The position numbers and the translations under genes were made by a program. The notes under the pieces are model-generated. The model saw nothing but the letters and a program-made list of their open reading frames with translations, did not search any database and was not told the DNA's origin. Shown one piece after another: positions 1 to 10,822 of a stretch of DNA of 64,000 nucleotides. Numbering within the stretch: position 1 is the first letter of the stretch; each line of letters starts with the position of its first letter. The DNA lies in the NCBI GenBank assembly GCA_019054805.1, contig JAHQIY010000005.1:6245501-6309500 (forward strand), read 5' to 3'. The DNA is from Brachionus manjavacas (Eukaryota; Rotifera; Eurotatoria; Ploima; Brachionidae).

Positions 1-326
1 GTTGGTTCATATTTGAGCATTTCGTTATTCACTTCTGAAAAACCACAGGATTTTCCATTAGGCAAATTTTCGATTAAATTTTTAATTGTCTGCGCATTTA
101 TTTCAATTTCGCCTTTACCAATTTTTTTCTCAATTAGATTTGTGCAACTATTTATTTTTTCTTGTATTTGTTCATCGTTCTCTGGATTTGTTGAATTTTT
201 TGTTTGAAAAAATAAAAAAAGATTTTTGAAGTTTTCAGTAAGAGATTCAATTCCAATGTTCACGATAGAGACGTTCGATCGACTTCGTTTCAGTTGTCCC
301 CAAAACCTTTCTTTGTTTGTGTAAAA

Positions 327-692
327 CTAGTTATTTAGGTTTTTTGTCAATTTGGTCATACTTATTGTTTTATTCTGTCGCTGTTTTTTTCGGTACAATT
401 TTTTCAGTTTTATTAGATGTTCTTTGAGGTTGTCTTTGTTATGTCCATGTTCAACATTTTGTAGTTTACTATAAGTATTTTTTTTTTCCTTATTCATATT
501 TTGAAGCTTGATATCCCACCAGTTTTTACGTTTAAGGTACTTTTTATGTGTTAAGTTGGTTTCAAATTGCTGAGTATCGTTAATAGAGCTTATCATACTT
601 TTATTCAGGTCATTAATAAGTTCACTCAGTGTCGTTATAGAATTTTGTTTATTGATTTTGGCTGTTCCCAGTTCGTACAGTCTCTCCAACAA
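327..692 (-). pseudogene. LINE ORF2 linker between endonuclease and reverse transcriptase
   Basis: The frame begins MLERLYELGTAKINKQ and is very rich in Lys and Asn, with KNWWDIKLQNMNKEKK. LINE ORF2 proteins commonly carry a basic Trp-containing segment of this kind between endonuclease and reverse transcriptase. It follows the endonuclease by about 30 bp in the right orientation. No enzymatic motif is visible, so identification is by context. Confidence 0.5.
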
Positions 693-723
693 TCTCTTCT
701 CATAATTAACTCTAAAAGGCAGC

Positions 724-1580
724 TCATTCCATTTTTGTTTTTTTTCTTAAGTCAATATTATTACAATCATTTTCTGGGTTCAAATTATTTTCAATTTCAA
801 ATTCAATTGCATAATGGTCACTCGTATTGTTGCCATGTTCACGATTGTTCAGTGTTTTTGCTTGTATGCAATTTTTTGTAAGGTTTTCATTTATGAGTAC
901 ATGATCAATTCTTGAATGTTTGTTTTTACTAAAAAAAGTATAGTTTGTTCTTTGTAAGTATATTGTATCGATGCATTTTAGTTGTTTAAGTTCTATTAGA
1001 TATTTCAATAAATCGTCAAAGTTTGTTCGCCGGTTTAAGTCTGAGTTAAAGTCGCCCAAGATTGCAATTTTTGCAGTCGGTTTTTGTTTATAGATGATTT
1101 CGATTGTGTTGAGTATTTTGCTAATTTGTTCTTCATGCTCCAATATGCTTCTATTTTTCCGTTGTTATATTTCAAATAGACTCCAATTAACCATAATTCT
1201 TCACCAATTTTACATGTAGATATACAATCATCTATGAATGTTACTTTTACTTTATCTTCTATTCGTTTGTTTATTATCCAGGCTGTTCCACCATATTGTC
1301 TTCCACATGTGTATCCGCTTTTTATTGAGCTCTTATGAACAAATTTGACCCCTCGTTTTAGTTGTGATTTTGCCTCTTTATTTGATCTAAGTCATGTCTC
1401 CTGCAGAAATATTATGTCATTAGTTTCTGAGAGCTCATTGATATAAATATAGTTAGCTCTAAGGTTTTTGCAGTTGAGTGTTGTTATTTTTAGGAATTTC
1501 TTTTCGTAGAGTTCACTTGATTTGATTTGTTTGTGGTTGCTGATACTTTCATCAATTTGCATTACTGATTGGTCAATCAA
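724..1580 (-). pseudogene. LINE ORF2 apurinic-type endonuclease domain, broken
   Basis: This is the endonuclease/exonuclease/phosphatase-fold domain that nicks target DNA during LINE insertion. The N-terminal part (1392-1580) ends in NDIIFLQET, matching the family's metal-binding glutamate block. The same frame reads on past one TGA stop through a Gly-Tyr-rich stretch to about 1150. The second part (724-1143) is in another frame and holds ILGDFNSD (catalytic Asp/Asn pair), then RIDHVLI and TSDHYAI, the usual C-terminal Asp-His motifs. One in-frame stop near 1393 and one frame change near 1145 separate otherwise intact motifs, which suggests fairly recent death. Confidence 0.75.
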
Positions 1581-1599
1581 AGTTTGTGATTGCTAATCT

Positions 1600-2303
1600 T
1601 CTGATGATTGCAGTTTTTCATTTGTGCTAACTCTCAAAACTCTTCTTTTTAATTCTCTCTTAATATTTTTGAATTGTGCTGCTGGGCCAATATTAGGTCT
1701 GGGTTGAGATAAATATTTTGAAATTGGTTATTCTCTCTTAATTTTTTTGCCTTTGACAGTACCTCATTTCATGTGGATTCATCATTGAATTTTATTAGGA
1801 TAGGTGTCGTTGTGTCTGATTCAGACTTTGGTTTGAATCGAATTATAGTTTTTTCATGTTTTTTTCCATCGTTGAAATACTCTAAGATTTTGTTAATCTC
1901 TTCTTCATCTATTTTTTTTCGCTCAGATGCCTTTTTTTTCTCTGAAATTTGAACCCCAAACACTAATAGGTTTTTTTATCTTTTATTTTGGTCGTTTATT
2001 TCATCTGAAGCCGAGTTGATGTTGTAGACATAAGATTTAAGATTTTCGTGCTCACTTTAAGTATCCTATGTAGTCCTTCCTTAACAGATTTATTATTTTC
2101 TTGGAGAAAATCGAATTTTTCTTGTAGATTTTCAGATTCTAAAGAGCTGTCAGAATTGTCAATTTCACGTTTTTGCCTCTTTTTTTCATTTTTCTATTTT
2201 TTGATTGAATTTCAGGTGAGCTAGTTTTTAAATCCATCATTACTTCAATATTGGTTAACTCATTTTGAAGGCTCTCTATCAGATGTTCCTGGTTTCTTGG
2301 CAT
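1600..2303 (-). pseudogene. LINE ORF1-like fragment, broken
   Basis: An ATG at 2303 (minus) opens a frame beginning MPRNQEHLIESLQ, rich in Glu, Lys and Leu with heptad-like spacing, as in the coiled-coil part of many LINE ORF1 proteins. The frame shifts in an A-rich stretch near 2190 and breaks again near 1975. The piece at 1769-1963 (starting MFGVQISEKKKASERKK) continues the charged region. No CCHC knuckle or RRM could be seen. Assignment to ORF1 rests mainly on position just upstream of the endonuclease. Confidence 0.45.
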
Positions 2304-3964
2304 TTTTTCAATTTTTGAGGATTTATAATTTATTTAAATTCTCTCTTTAATATATGATTATTGCGAGTGCTTATTATTAATGATATTGTCTTTGAAAAAT
2401 TATTCCAATATAGAATTTCAATGGAATTTTCTTCTGTGAAAGATAAAATAATGTAGCTGTTTTCTATAAGAGCTAGATAACTTAGACTCATTATGAAACA
2501 CCCTATATAATTTTGAGTTAACCAAGTAAATACCGATCTGATTTTTACTACTAGCTAAAATAATATCTTTTTTCTTATTTAAAATAAAATAGAATTAGTC
2601 TTTTGGAATAGCAAGTTAGTCAAATTGTAATCTTCCAATTTTCATTTGGTTTCCTAAAGATGAATTCAAAAATTTTCATCATCATCAAATTCTTCTATTT
2701 TTGATATCCATTCGTCAAAAATTTTTCCTAAACTGTACTTATACTTTAGACTAGATTAACTCATAGTTTCTCTGACGTCCACATAATCTAAACAATTATT
2801 CAAGAAATCAGCTTTATCTGCTCCATTGAATTTTATGAATCAATTTAACTTGGAAAAGATTAAATATTTTAAAATTAAAAATAATTTAAAAAATTCAAAC
2901 TCTTAAATTCTAAATTATTTTGGCATTATATTTAATTTAAGGCTTTTTTGTAGATCAAATGATATTAAAAAATAATTAGAGCAAGAATGTCTTTAATTTT
3001 CATATCTGTTTTCTAAGTCTTGTTAACTTTATAAAAAAAAAACTCTGAAAAAACACTAAGTTTAATACTGGGGTGAAAATTTGACATGAATTAATTAATT
3101 AAATGAATTTGGTTATTTTGTTAAATTATTTTTCAACTCATTTTTTTACTCATTTTTTTAACTCATATTTTTTAGGTAACTCATTTTTTTCTGCTTTAAT
3201 ATTTTTATGAAAAGTGAAAATAAAAAGTGACCATAAAAATAAAAAGTGCTTATTAATTAAAAAATGACTTATTCTCTTTAAAACTTCTATAATTTCAACA
3301 AAAGATCCTAAATGAAACCCAAACTTAACTAAAAAACAATAATTGAAAAAAATTAATTAAAAAACTTAAAAATATATTTAAACCTTAAACCCATCGCTGA
3401 TTAAATTACACAATGCTAAAAATGAATGGTTATATTATTCAATTTTCTCCAATTGCATTCCCGCCATCGCATTACCAGCTGATTTTTGGAAAATTGAGAT
3501 CTCCAATATTTTGTTTAAAATGTAATAAAAAGGAAAATTTTCAATTTAAAGTTGCGAAAAAAATATCTATAAACTAAAAAAATTTTAAAAATCAAATTAT
3601 CGTGCGAAAATTTGAAATTTTTTGGCCGTCAACATTTTTGTATTTTACTTGAAAAAACGTGGGTTTACATCATTTTACGTAATCTTACATTTAACTACAT
3701 TCTAAATTTGATGTAATTTTATGTAATCGTTCAAATTTTATGTAATGATGTAAAATAACGTAAAATGGTGTAATATTTAATATTACCCGTTCTGCGCTCT
3801 AAATTAAAAATCTGATAAATTTAAAAAATTGAACTACTAATACTTTCTTGACCTTATAATTAATTTAAATTTTAAAAAATATACTTTATAGATCTTTGAA
3901 AGAAAAAGGAAATTTAAAAATTGATTAAATTCTAAGAATTTATTAAATTAAAAAAAGCTAAAAT
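2304..3964. other. AT-rich spacer without a recognisable gene
   Basis: No open frame here resembles a protein. The stretch around 3659-3780 is built from repeated TTACAT, ACGTAA and ATGTAA words in both orientations, so it can fold back on itself and may be a decayed miniature element. The rest is homopolymer-rich sequence. Confidence 0.5.
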
Positions 3965-3988
3965 ATGGTTTTAAAAATTAGAACAATC

Positions 3989-4504
3989 TTAGAGAAAGAA
4001 CTGATTGACGGAGCAAGCAGTTGGATTTTGGTTCAAAAATTCACATCGTTTGGTCACTTCATCAAAGTATGTTCTTTCGCCAACTATTGGACAAACATAG
4101 CTCTTTCTTTGTTGGCCGTAAACACAAGCATGGAATATGTCACAGAACTTGCCATCTCTCCAGTGGCCTGTTGGTTTTGTGGTGCAATCAAAAGGAATAC
4201 CACCGATCAAATTTTCAACTATTTTCTCACCAGTGTTGGTCATTGTTTCTTGCTTTATTGGATATGGACCGTTTGCTTGAGCTGCTTGTCCTGCTTGATT
4301 CACCATTTGAAGGGGGATTGGTGCAGGATTTTTGCCAGCAGTATTCACAAATTCTTCATTCAATTGGGCCTGATTTTGAACATTTTCATACTGAAAGGCA
4401 TTTGGTTCCCATTGTCTGACAATTTTATCATTATTCCAACTTTGTTGCAGCGAATGTTTACCCAAAGCCAGCAATGAGAGCAAAATGAAAGCTGAATTTT
4501 GCAT
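3989..4504 (-). CDS. Secreted chitin-binding type-2 (peritrophin-A/CBM14) protein
   Basis: The product is a 171-residue secreted protein with a signal peptide (MQNSAFILLSLLALG) and one C-terminal CBM14 domain. The domain holds six cysteines, FDC, KFC, HAC, YVC, RC and AC, spaced 13, 5, 10, 15 and 9 residues, with the aromatic and Gly residues typical of chitin binding. The middle is Gln/Asn-rich and probably unstructured. I chose the ATG at 4504 over the in-frame one at 4555 because the paralogues at 51163 and 63024 start at exactly the equivalent Met and the upstream 17 residues are basic and unlike a signal peptide. The likely role is in cuticle, lorica, trophi or gut-lining matrix; the exact site cannot be told. 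No intron is needed. Confidence 0.88.
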   Translation of the reverse strand: MQNSAFILLSLLALGKHSLQQSWNNDKIVRQWEPNAFQYENVQNQAQLNEEFVNTAGKNPAPIPLQMVNQAGQAAQANGPYPIKQETMTNTGEKIVENLIGGIPFDCTTKPTGHWRDGKFCDIFHACVYGQQRKSYVCPIVGERTYFDEVTKRCEFLNQNPTACSVNQFFL

Positions 4505-4565
4505 TTTGAATATTCTTTGTGAATTTAATTTTTTTTTCAGATGAATTAAGTGCAAAATTTTTCCA

Positions 4566-4574
4566 AATTTATAG
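4566..4574 (-). promoter_or_regulatory. TATA box of the chitin-binding gene
   Basis: On the minus strand this reads CTATAAATT, about 62 bp upstream of the chosen ATG at 4504. The two paralogues carry the closely related CTATAAATAG about 52 bp upstream of theirs. Conservation of position in a background of random AT sequence supports a real core promoter. Confidence 0.6.
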
Positions 4575-4932
4575 ATTTTTTTTTAATTTATTCCTTAATA
4601 ACCTTTACCAAAAAGGATTAGCTCAAATACTCAAAAAATAATATGATACAAAAATATGTAATTTAACCCAAAGATATATTGTCCAACATAGTTGAATTAT
4701 TTGAAAAAGATTTAAAAAGTTCATCACTTGTTTTTTATTTTAGTCATTTAGTTGAGATATTGTCTTTGGTGAATAGACAATACCTTAATCCTTAATTATT
4801 ACTGATTCTTTTTCCTGGTACGTTTTTTTAGCCTATTGTCAAGTTTTAAACAAAAGCTTAATCCAGAATAAACTTAATTGAAAGATAGAAACGATCCTTT
4901 AAAATTTTTACCTCTAATCAATAAATATTACC

Positions 4933-5115
4933 CAGAGTTGTTTAAAAGTCCCGAATTAAAGTCCAAGTCTGGACTTTTTAATATTAAATAAAGACTTTTA
5001 TTTTCTTTATAAAAAGTCATAACAGGAGAGGGGCATAATTTACAGAAGCATAACATTTTTCTGGTTAGTGGATGTGCCATGTTTGAAATTAAAAGTCCTT
5101 TGTGATGCTTAGGAC
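4933..5115. mobile_element. Partial hAT-type miniature element
   Basis: The sequence starts CAGAGTTGTTTAAAAGTC, the same terminal motif as the complete 8-bp-duplication elements at 22468, 23049 and 30523. Short AGTCC and GGACT words follow. I could not find the matching right end, so the 3' border is uncertain and the copy is probably truncated. Confidence 0.4.
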
Positions 5116-5527
5116 TGCTTTCATGATAAAAAAAAGTAAAAAATAAACAAAAAATTAAAATTTATTAATAAAAGAAATGTTTAATAATTAGATATCAAAA
5201 AAAATTGATTATTATTTCGGTTTTTAATCAAAAACTTAATCTTTCAGCTAATTTCTTTGTTTCGGAATATTAGTTTAAAAAAGGCCGATAGTAAAAGTTC
5301 ACCACAAATTTATTAAATCTAGAACAAATAATGAATTATAACAAAAATATTAAAAAAAATACAAATGATGAATACCAGAAGAAATTTAAAATTTTATTAA
5401 CAGAAAATAAAAATGTTGCACATAAATGAAAAAAAAGTAACAGATATATTAGAGTAATCACTAATCAATTAAAAAATTAACTATCTGATTTAATTAATAA
5501 TTAGTTGAGTGATGGTAGATGTTTTGT

Positions 5528-5693
5528 TTCAGAAGATGATCACACGAACCACATAGAAGAAGAGAATAAACAAAAAATTGACGACGATGTAATCAATCGA
5601 ATAAAATACTTAGAAAGTTTGGGACAAAAGACTGAGCGTATCATTCATGAGTTAATCAAGTAAGGAATCAATCCGCCAAAGAAAGATAATTAG
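5528..5693 (+). pseudogene. MULE-transposase-like fragment
   Basis: The plus strand encodes a short piece containing DDDVINRIKYLESLGQKTER followed by IIHELIK, a stop, then GINPPKK. Helical segments of this form (a leucine-rich stretch, then a Gly-Ile-x-Pro-Pro-Lys turn) follow the N-terminal zinc-binding domain in many Mutator-like transposases. It could equally be the remains of a host gene. The stop (TAA at the Lys-Gly junction) and lack of continuation mark it as dead. Confidence 0.35.
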
Positions 5694-5881
5694 TACTCTA
5701 ATTATTATTTTTTTCTTCAATTTGTGATGAGAATTAAAAAAAAATTATTAGTTTAATGAATTTGTTTGTATTTTTCTTTTTTTTTTTTACTTCTTTCTAA
5801 TAAAAACTCTATTTTCTTAATATGTGTTCATTATTTGGATAAGAAAGCTAGACCAACGAGCTATACTACACGCAAATAAAT

Positions 5882-6108
5882 GAAACCCAAACTGTCAGAA
5901 TTTTTGATGATAAATTTATATTGAATTGTACCAATTGTCACCCTAAAGCAGTAGATACTAAACTTTCATTTACAAAAAGAGATATATTAGCTTTTATCTG
6001 CATCATTTATGCAAGAAGTGTTTAATGTCAAAAGGTACCTCTCAAAGCCATGTGGTCAAGAATTTATTGAGCTTTACTTGTGACAAGTGTAGGGGAGAAG
6101 GTTTTTAA
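5882..6108 (+). pseudogene. Cysteine-rich zinc-finger fragment with a frameshift
   Basis: Two overlapping plus-strand frames together give a plausible zinc-binding region: CTNCHPKAVDTKLSF in one frame, then LHHLCKKCLMSKGTSQSH and CDKCRGEGF in the next, ending at TAA (6106-6108). The Cys-x2-Cys pairs and the His-His-Leu-Cys block suggest a binuclear or RING-like finger. The frame change lies near 5990. No family can be named. It may belong with the MULE-like piece 200 bp upstream. Confidence 0.35.
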
Positions 6109-7194
6109 ATAAATCTGTAAAAATTGTTAAGAACAAGTTATACGAATTTATTTTTATTTAATTTATTTTATGAATGATTTTAAATTTTAATTGAAAAGTA
6201 AACATAATTTTTTTTTAAAAGAAAATATAAATTAATAAGAGACACAAATTTTTTTAGCATATTTTGAAAAATTATGTTAACTAATATTATCAAAAAAGCA
6301 TATTTATTAAAGAGGTTTTTGAACTTTTTTAGTACTTAACGTATTAAAATCGGTGTTTGAGTGTTAAAGAAAAAATATTGAAATTTTTAAAGACCATTCT
6401 TTTGAGAATAAATAAAGAAAAAGCGTCCGGTAACCTTTAAAGAATCTTTAAATAGTCTTTGAAATTTTTTTGACTGCGCGGATCAAAATGATGAATTTTA
6501 ATTTTAAAAAATAGTAAAAATAAAGGCTACTTTGTGCAACCTTTATTTTGATAAAATTTCTATTTTTAATATTTTTCTTTATATTTAATTTTATATTTTA
6601 TCATCGCCAAATCTGGCGTAATTTTTGAAATAAATAATAATATTAAAGCCTTATTTAAAGTATTTCTAAATTTTTCTATTTAAGGTATTAAAGTATAAAA
6701 TATCTCATTTTTCTAAAGAAAAAATTTTATGTTCTTATTGATTTTTTAAACAAGAACTATCTTAAAATGTAAAATTTTTGAAAAACAATTTGAGAAACTA
6801 CAAATTGTTTTTCTAAATTATTAGAATTTTCAGTATCTTTTAGAATCAAAACTTCTGTAAATTTTTAAGGAAATAATAAATTAATCTTAAAAATGAATTT
6901 TTTTTCTAGAAAGTTTTTTAAAGATAAATCCAAGAAATTTAAAGCTCAATTAATCATTCATAAAATTAGCATCGCCTAGGGCTTCCGACTCAAAAACTAA
7001 CTCTAAACAATAAATTTTGTTCTATCAAATGAATCAAAAAAACATTTACATAATACTGTGAAATTTTCTAAATATAACAAAAAGCTTTTTCTTCTTTTTT
7101 TATAACAACTTAACGCTTATGTTTAGCTTTTAAAAAAGAAAAAAAAAATTTTATTTTAACTACAATAATTCAAACAAAAACAATAAAATAAGAT
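6109..7194. other. AT-rich spacer with one LINE tail stub
   Basis: No gene is visible. The only structured piece is the stub at 6602-6644, listed separately. The remainder is poly(A)- and poly(T)-rich, down to the 3' end of the glycosyltransferase gene. Confidence 0.5.
6602..6644 (+). repeat. LINE 3'-end stub with AAT tail
   Basis: CATCGCC...GGCGT followed by GAAATAAATAATAATA matches stubs at 13419-13464 (plus) and 38830-38886 (minus). All three share a CATCGC...GGC core, a GAA(A)TAAATAATAAT tail and nothing recognisable upstream, as expected of severely 5'-truncated retrotransposon insertions. Confidence 0.45.
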
Positions 7195-8865
7195 TTATTT
7201 TTTCATATTTATCAAAGGTTGCACAAAACACTTAAAATAGTTTAAATCAAATACAAGCTGTTTAATGTTTAGAATCAAATTTTTCCTAAACTTAAAACTT
7301 CCCCTAAAGTGTGACAAGTGTCCATAGTTGTACGATATGAGCTTATCTCTGCGTCCGCACATCGTGTGCACACATAGCGGATGCACATGATTAGTTGCGT
7401 GAATTGTTTTGCCCATCAAAAATTGGTTGTCGCTAAAACTTACAAGGGCAAAAAATCTCTGATAATTCTCGGATTTTTTGGAAAACTTGTGAGCATTGTT
7501 CTCAATAAAGGGTTGTATAAATTTTCTGAAACACTTAATCAAATTTTGCGCATACTGAATATCGTCGTCATTGTCTAGTCTAAATGTTAAATTAAAGGAT
7601 TTGTGTGAAGACTCGGGGTCTACTTTTTGCAGATTTATCACATTACCCCTTGACTTGCCAAACTGAGCCAACTCTGACTCGAGCAGCTGAAATAGCTGCA
7701 CAATCATTTCATTTTTAAGATAAAAAGCCTGCTGAAAGAACATAGCTTTGACATTTTTGTATTTATAAATGGCAGCTAATTCGTCCAGGTAAGCTTGCAT
7801 TTGTTCGCCTTGCGAATCATATCTGTCACAGGTCATCCCATTCAAGTTGGCTGTCACATGCTCAATCTGGTCAAAATTGGTCTCCATTACAAACCGAGCA
7901 AAATCTGCAATGGTAAAATACTGCGGGCTTACCCTCGGAATGACAGTTTCATCGCTATCTAACACAGCTACGTACTTGACAGAGTCTCCATGACGCATGT
8001 AGCACTCATTAGTTAACTGCACATGCAAAATATCCGTGGATGTGTACGAAAATACATTTTTGTATTTTATTTCTTTAAGGGAATTTAAAAACTGTGATTT
8101 TCTGTGCGACAAAAAGTTGGGAAAACATCTAAACTTTTCAAGTTCGATGTAGTCTTTTTTGTCCTGGAAAAAATCGACATCAAATAAGTTTTCGTAGAAC
8201 GACATAGTTTGGTGGCCGATTTGCAGGTTCAAATCGATCCACCATTTCAAATTCAAATAATCCCTGAAGTTGTTCAGATACAGTATTTTGCTGCACAGGA
8301 CGGTAGAACTTTTCTCGTCATTGAATGAGGCTAAATTTTTGACCTGGACTTTGATGGGCTCGTGAGTTTGGGATTCAGACGTGAAAAACTTGACAAACAA
8401 TTCAACACTATTGATATCGCCTATCCTGCTAGAAAGATCGACTTGGATGTCGGCGATTCTGACTCGGTACGAGCCTCTGTGATACTCGAACCGCTGTTTA
8501 ATATCGGAATACTTGGAGATGTATTTCAAGAGGCGTCTCTTTTCCCTGTGAACGAGCCTTATGTCGACCGTCAGGTTGATTTCAGCATGCGATCTAGCCA
8601 AGTAGGAAAAGCGAATTAATTTAAAATCGTTTAGATAAAAAAAGTTGGTCCGCTTGAAGTACAAGTCTTGATTTAGCTTGACCCATGTTGTGTCGTTGGA
8701 GCATTCGGCATCAGTAATAGTCTGCTCTTTGATTGAGTATTCTTCACTACTTGCATTTGTTTTTGATTTTTTTTTGGCGCGCAGATATTCAGTTGTGTTG
8801 TAAACATAAAAAAAGGTAAGTGCGCCAATGGTTAAGAGAATAAACTTCTTAAATGAAAATCGCAT
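7195..8865 (-). CDS. Type II membrane glycosyltransferase, GT92/DUF23-like
   Basis: This 556-residue protein is encoded by one uninterrupted frame. It starts with a short basic cytoplasmic tail and a single membrane anchor (residues 8-22, ILLTIGALTFFYVYN), the Golgi type II layout. A stem of about 150 residues follows. The catalytic region contains LKWWIDLNLQIG, then a Cys-bearing NECYMRHG block leading to YVAVLDSDETVIPR, where the acidic DSDE is the likely metal/nucleotide-sugar motif of GT92 enzymes. Near the C-terminus NHVHPLCVHTM and YGHLSHFRG match the His-rich end of the family. GT92 members characterised elsewhere (for example C. elegans GALT-1) add galactose to glycans; donor and acceptor here are unknown. 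Neighbouring genes give no functional hint. Confidence 0.75.
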   Translation of the reverse strand: MRFSFKKFILLTIGALTFFYVYNTTEYLRAKKKSKTNASSEEYSIKEQTITDAECSNDTTWVKLNQDLYFKRTNFFYLNDFKLIRFSYLARSHAEINLTVDIRLVHREKRRLLKYISKYSDIKQRFEYHRGSYRVRIADIQVDLSSRIGDINSVELFVKFFTSESQTHEPIKVQVKNLASFNDEKSSTVLCSKILYLNNFRDYLNLKWWIDLNLQIGHQTMSFYENLFDVDFFQDKKDYIELEKFRCFPNFLSHRKSQFLNSLKEIKYKNVFSYTSTDILHVQLTNECYMRHGDSVKYVAVLDSDETVIPRVSPQYFTIADFARFVMETNFDQIEHVTANLNGMTCDRYDSQGEQMQAYLDELAAIYKYKNVKAMFFQQAFYLKNEMIVQLFQLLESELAQFGKSRGNVINLQKVDPESSHKSFNLTFRLDNDDDIQYAQNLIKCFRKFIQPFIENNAHKFSKKSENYQRFFALVSFSDNQFLMGKTIHATNHVHPLCVHTMCGRRDKLISYNYGHLSHFRGSFKFRKNLILNIKQLVFDLNYFKCFVQPLINMKK

Positions 8866-9460
8866 GATAAGAATTTATGCGAAAATTCTTAAAAAATATG
8901 TCAATTGTTTATGAAAAACTCCTCTAGAAACTTGACTACTTTTTTGGCAGAAAATATTTTGCCTGAAAATAAATTCAAAGGTAAAATTTGATTTTTAATT
9001 TGTTACTTGGTTCTTGGAACTGCGAGGATTAATTGAAGTTTAAATTTTTGAAATAAATTGATCTGTTAGTCAAGTGTCATCTTTGAACAAATTTTGAAAA
9101 TTACCTAATTATTTGACTTGATTCAATAGAGGAAAAAGGATTTGTTTTGTTCGACTCAAATTAAAAATATAATATTAGCACAAATTTGTTGTCATTAAAA
9201 ACAAAAAAAAGCCGTACATTTATTAATTACGCTCATTCTAGATAGTTATAAAATCAAGTTTTGAATCACAACAAAGCGAATTTTTTTCAAATGCCTGGCA
9301 TGGAATCATAGCATCAGTCATCATATTTAGGTTATCAAATTCAGTGTTCTAGCTAATTTATTTTTATGTTTATCTGAAAAAATAAAGATCAAGATCCTTC
9401 AGATTAGAAAAAAAAGAAGTAAAAACTAAAATTTAATACAACAAGTGCTACATTTATAAA
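8866..9460. other. Spacer upstream of the glycosyltransferase
   Basis: No coding potential seen. This stretch must hold the promoter of the minus-strand glycosyltransferase gene, but I see no TATA box as clear as those of the chitin-binding genes. Confidence 0.4.
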
Positions 9461-9595
9461 GCCGACTCGAGACTGCTAGCAGTTTAAGTTTATTTACAAC
9501 ACTTTTTGTTTAATAAACTTGGCCCGAAGGCCCAACACCAAACATTCTTTAATATCTAAGCCACTAAACCTCAAGTAGGTAACAAATTCAAGGTA
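9460..9595. repeat. Dispersed repeat shared with 59870-59965
   Basis: AATAAACTTGGCCCGAAGGC and the following 60 bp match, in reverse complement, the stretch at 59870-59965 with scattered differences. The first 45 bp (GCCGACTCGAGACTGCTAGC) also resemble the end of the LINE reverse-transcriptase region at 33361-33411. It is probably a LINE 3' fragment or a derived short repeat. Confidence 0.5.
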
Positions 9596-9872
9596 AAAAC
9601 CTCAATATTAACTATAAAACGAACTTTGAATTTTTTTTTAATGATTTAATGAGTTATCAACTATTTTGTCCCTTTTTGTTATTATTTTTTAAATTTTTAA
9701 AAACTAAATTTATCAAATATTTTTTTTAGGTCGAAAGGAGGGACTAAGTTCCATTCCATCCAAAACTATATTTTAAATAAAAAATACTGCAGATATATTT
9801 CAGGATTTTTTCTTCCTTAGCATGGTTCGAACCTTCGATTCTAAATATCAATTATGGATCCGATTAAAGACT

Positions 9873-9930
9873 TACAGTCAACCCTCGTTAATCCGGCCAA
9901 ATTCGGAAAATCTAAATTTTGCCGGATTAA
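9873..9930 (+). repeat. Possible pogo/Tigger-type transposon end
   Basis: CAGTCAACCCTCGTTAATCC, followed by GGCC and an inverted GCCGGATTAA 50 bp later, resembles the terminal repeats of pogo/Tigger elements, many of which begin CAG...CCTCGTTAATCCG. No transposase and no clear second end were found, so this is a solitary end at best. A weaker ATCCGGCC match sits near 62680. Confidence 0.35.
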
Positions 9931-9972
9931 ATAAAAAAAATATTTTACAAAATAATTTACATATATTTATTA

Positions 9973-10085
9973 CAGACTTGTTTATAAGTCACAGTTTTAA
10001 GTCTAAGTCACAAAAATTTAAGTCAAAGTCATGAATTAAATTTTTTTTTCTTTCAAGTCAAAGTTATGACTTGCACAAAAATTTT
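9973..10085. mobile_element. Half of a hAT-type MITE
   Basis: CAGACTTGTTTATAAGTCAC and the following AAGTCTAAGTC words match the left arm of the complete MITE at 12522-12800. The right arm is missing or rearranged; loose matches at 10225-10275 (TTGACTTGACTT, AAGTCATTGACTT) may be its remains. Confidence 0.5.
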
Positions 10086-10264
10086 TATCAATACCTGCTT
10101 CATCTGGACCAGTTGAAAGAATTATCTTCTAAATCTGGTTACATTTACAGAGCACAAAGGTCAAGATTAACGGCCAGGAATTTTGAAGCAACTTCTTTAT
10201 TGGTATCAAAAATGAATTTATTAAATTATTGACTTGACTTAAAAAAGGAAAAAAAAAATTCAAG

Positions 10265-10454
10265 TCATTGACTTCGGATTCTCCGCAGGTTTCCAGTGTA
10301 GAAAATTTTCAGGCTTTTCTTGTCGGATTGACACATCCCCGACATTCGCTTCCGTACATCAGTGTTACTTTTACTACAGTGTAAAAATCTTAAAATGGCA
10401 AATATCTGGTCTAAGTGTCCTCTACCTCGTCTAAATCCTGCTTGCTCTTCTCTA
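10265..10454 (-). pseudogene. RTE-like LINE reverse-transcriptase fragment
   Basis: The minus strand encodes LREEQAGFRRGRGHLDQIFA, a conserved block of RTE-clade reverse transcriptases (fingers/palm), directly followed by a separate C-terminal block reading LMYGSECRG in another frame. The intervening palm, including the catalytic YADD region, is absent, so this is an internal deletion product. Confidence 0.65.
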
Positions 10455-10816
10455 AGTATAGCTTTCAATATCTGGGGCTTTTTTATTCTTGAGAATCTTT
10501 ATAGCAGATTTTATATCTTTATGGCTAGTCACTTCTGTGTCAATATCGAGGTCAGTGCTAGCTGGTTCAGGTTTTAAAGACTCTTTAGGTTCTTGTCTAT
10601 TTAGAACTTCTCTTAAGTCTTCTCCAATGACCTATACACGAGAACAAATTCAGAGCCATTAAGTCAATGCATTAAGAACAAAAGACTGCGATGGCTCGAG
10701 CATGTACCAGACTTGTAATTAAGTCACAGTTTTAAGTCTAAGTCAGAAAAATTTAAGTCAAAGTTATGACTTTAAAATTTTTTTTTTTTTTTAGTGAAGT
10801 TTAGTCGAGTCAACTA
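10455..10816. repeat. 362-bp direct repeat, copy 1
   Basis: Identical as far as I can read to 12269-12630. It contains an RTE-like fragment on the minus strand (VTSHKDIKSAIKILKNKKAP, typical of the region just before the RT fingers), an RTE C-terminal piece on the plus strand, and the left half of the hAT-type MITE. It ends exactly at the middle of the MITE (GTCAACTA) where the 1.42-kb segment begins. Confidence 0.85.
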
Positions 10817-10822
10817 TCCGCT

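Larger units (their letters stand above)
1..2303 (-). mobile_element. Decayed non-LTR retrotransposon (LINE), ORF1 plus endonuclease part of ORF2
   Basis: Reading the minus strand from 2303 down to 1 gives the order expected of a LINE: a coiled-coil-like charged ORF1, then an APE-type endonuclease, then a lysine-rich linker. The reverse transcriptase would lie beyond position 1 and is not in the window. Every segment is broken by stops or frame changes, so the copy is dead. The family cannot be named from this part alone. Confidence 0.75.

Noticed and set aside
3965..4477. Plus-strand open frames of 132-170 codons opposite the chitin-binding gene (also 51202-51567 and 63063-63428)
   Set aside because: They are antisense shadows of the six-cysteine CBM14 genes; the minus strand has the signal peptide, conserved domain and promoter.
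7381..8619. Plus-strand frames of 65 and 85 codons
   Set aside because: Antisense to the GT92-like gene; no signal of their own.
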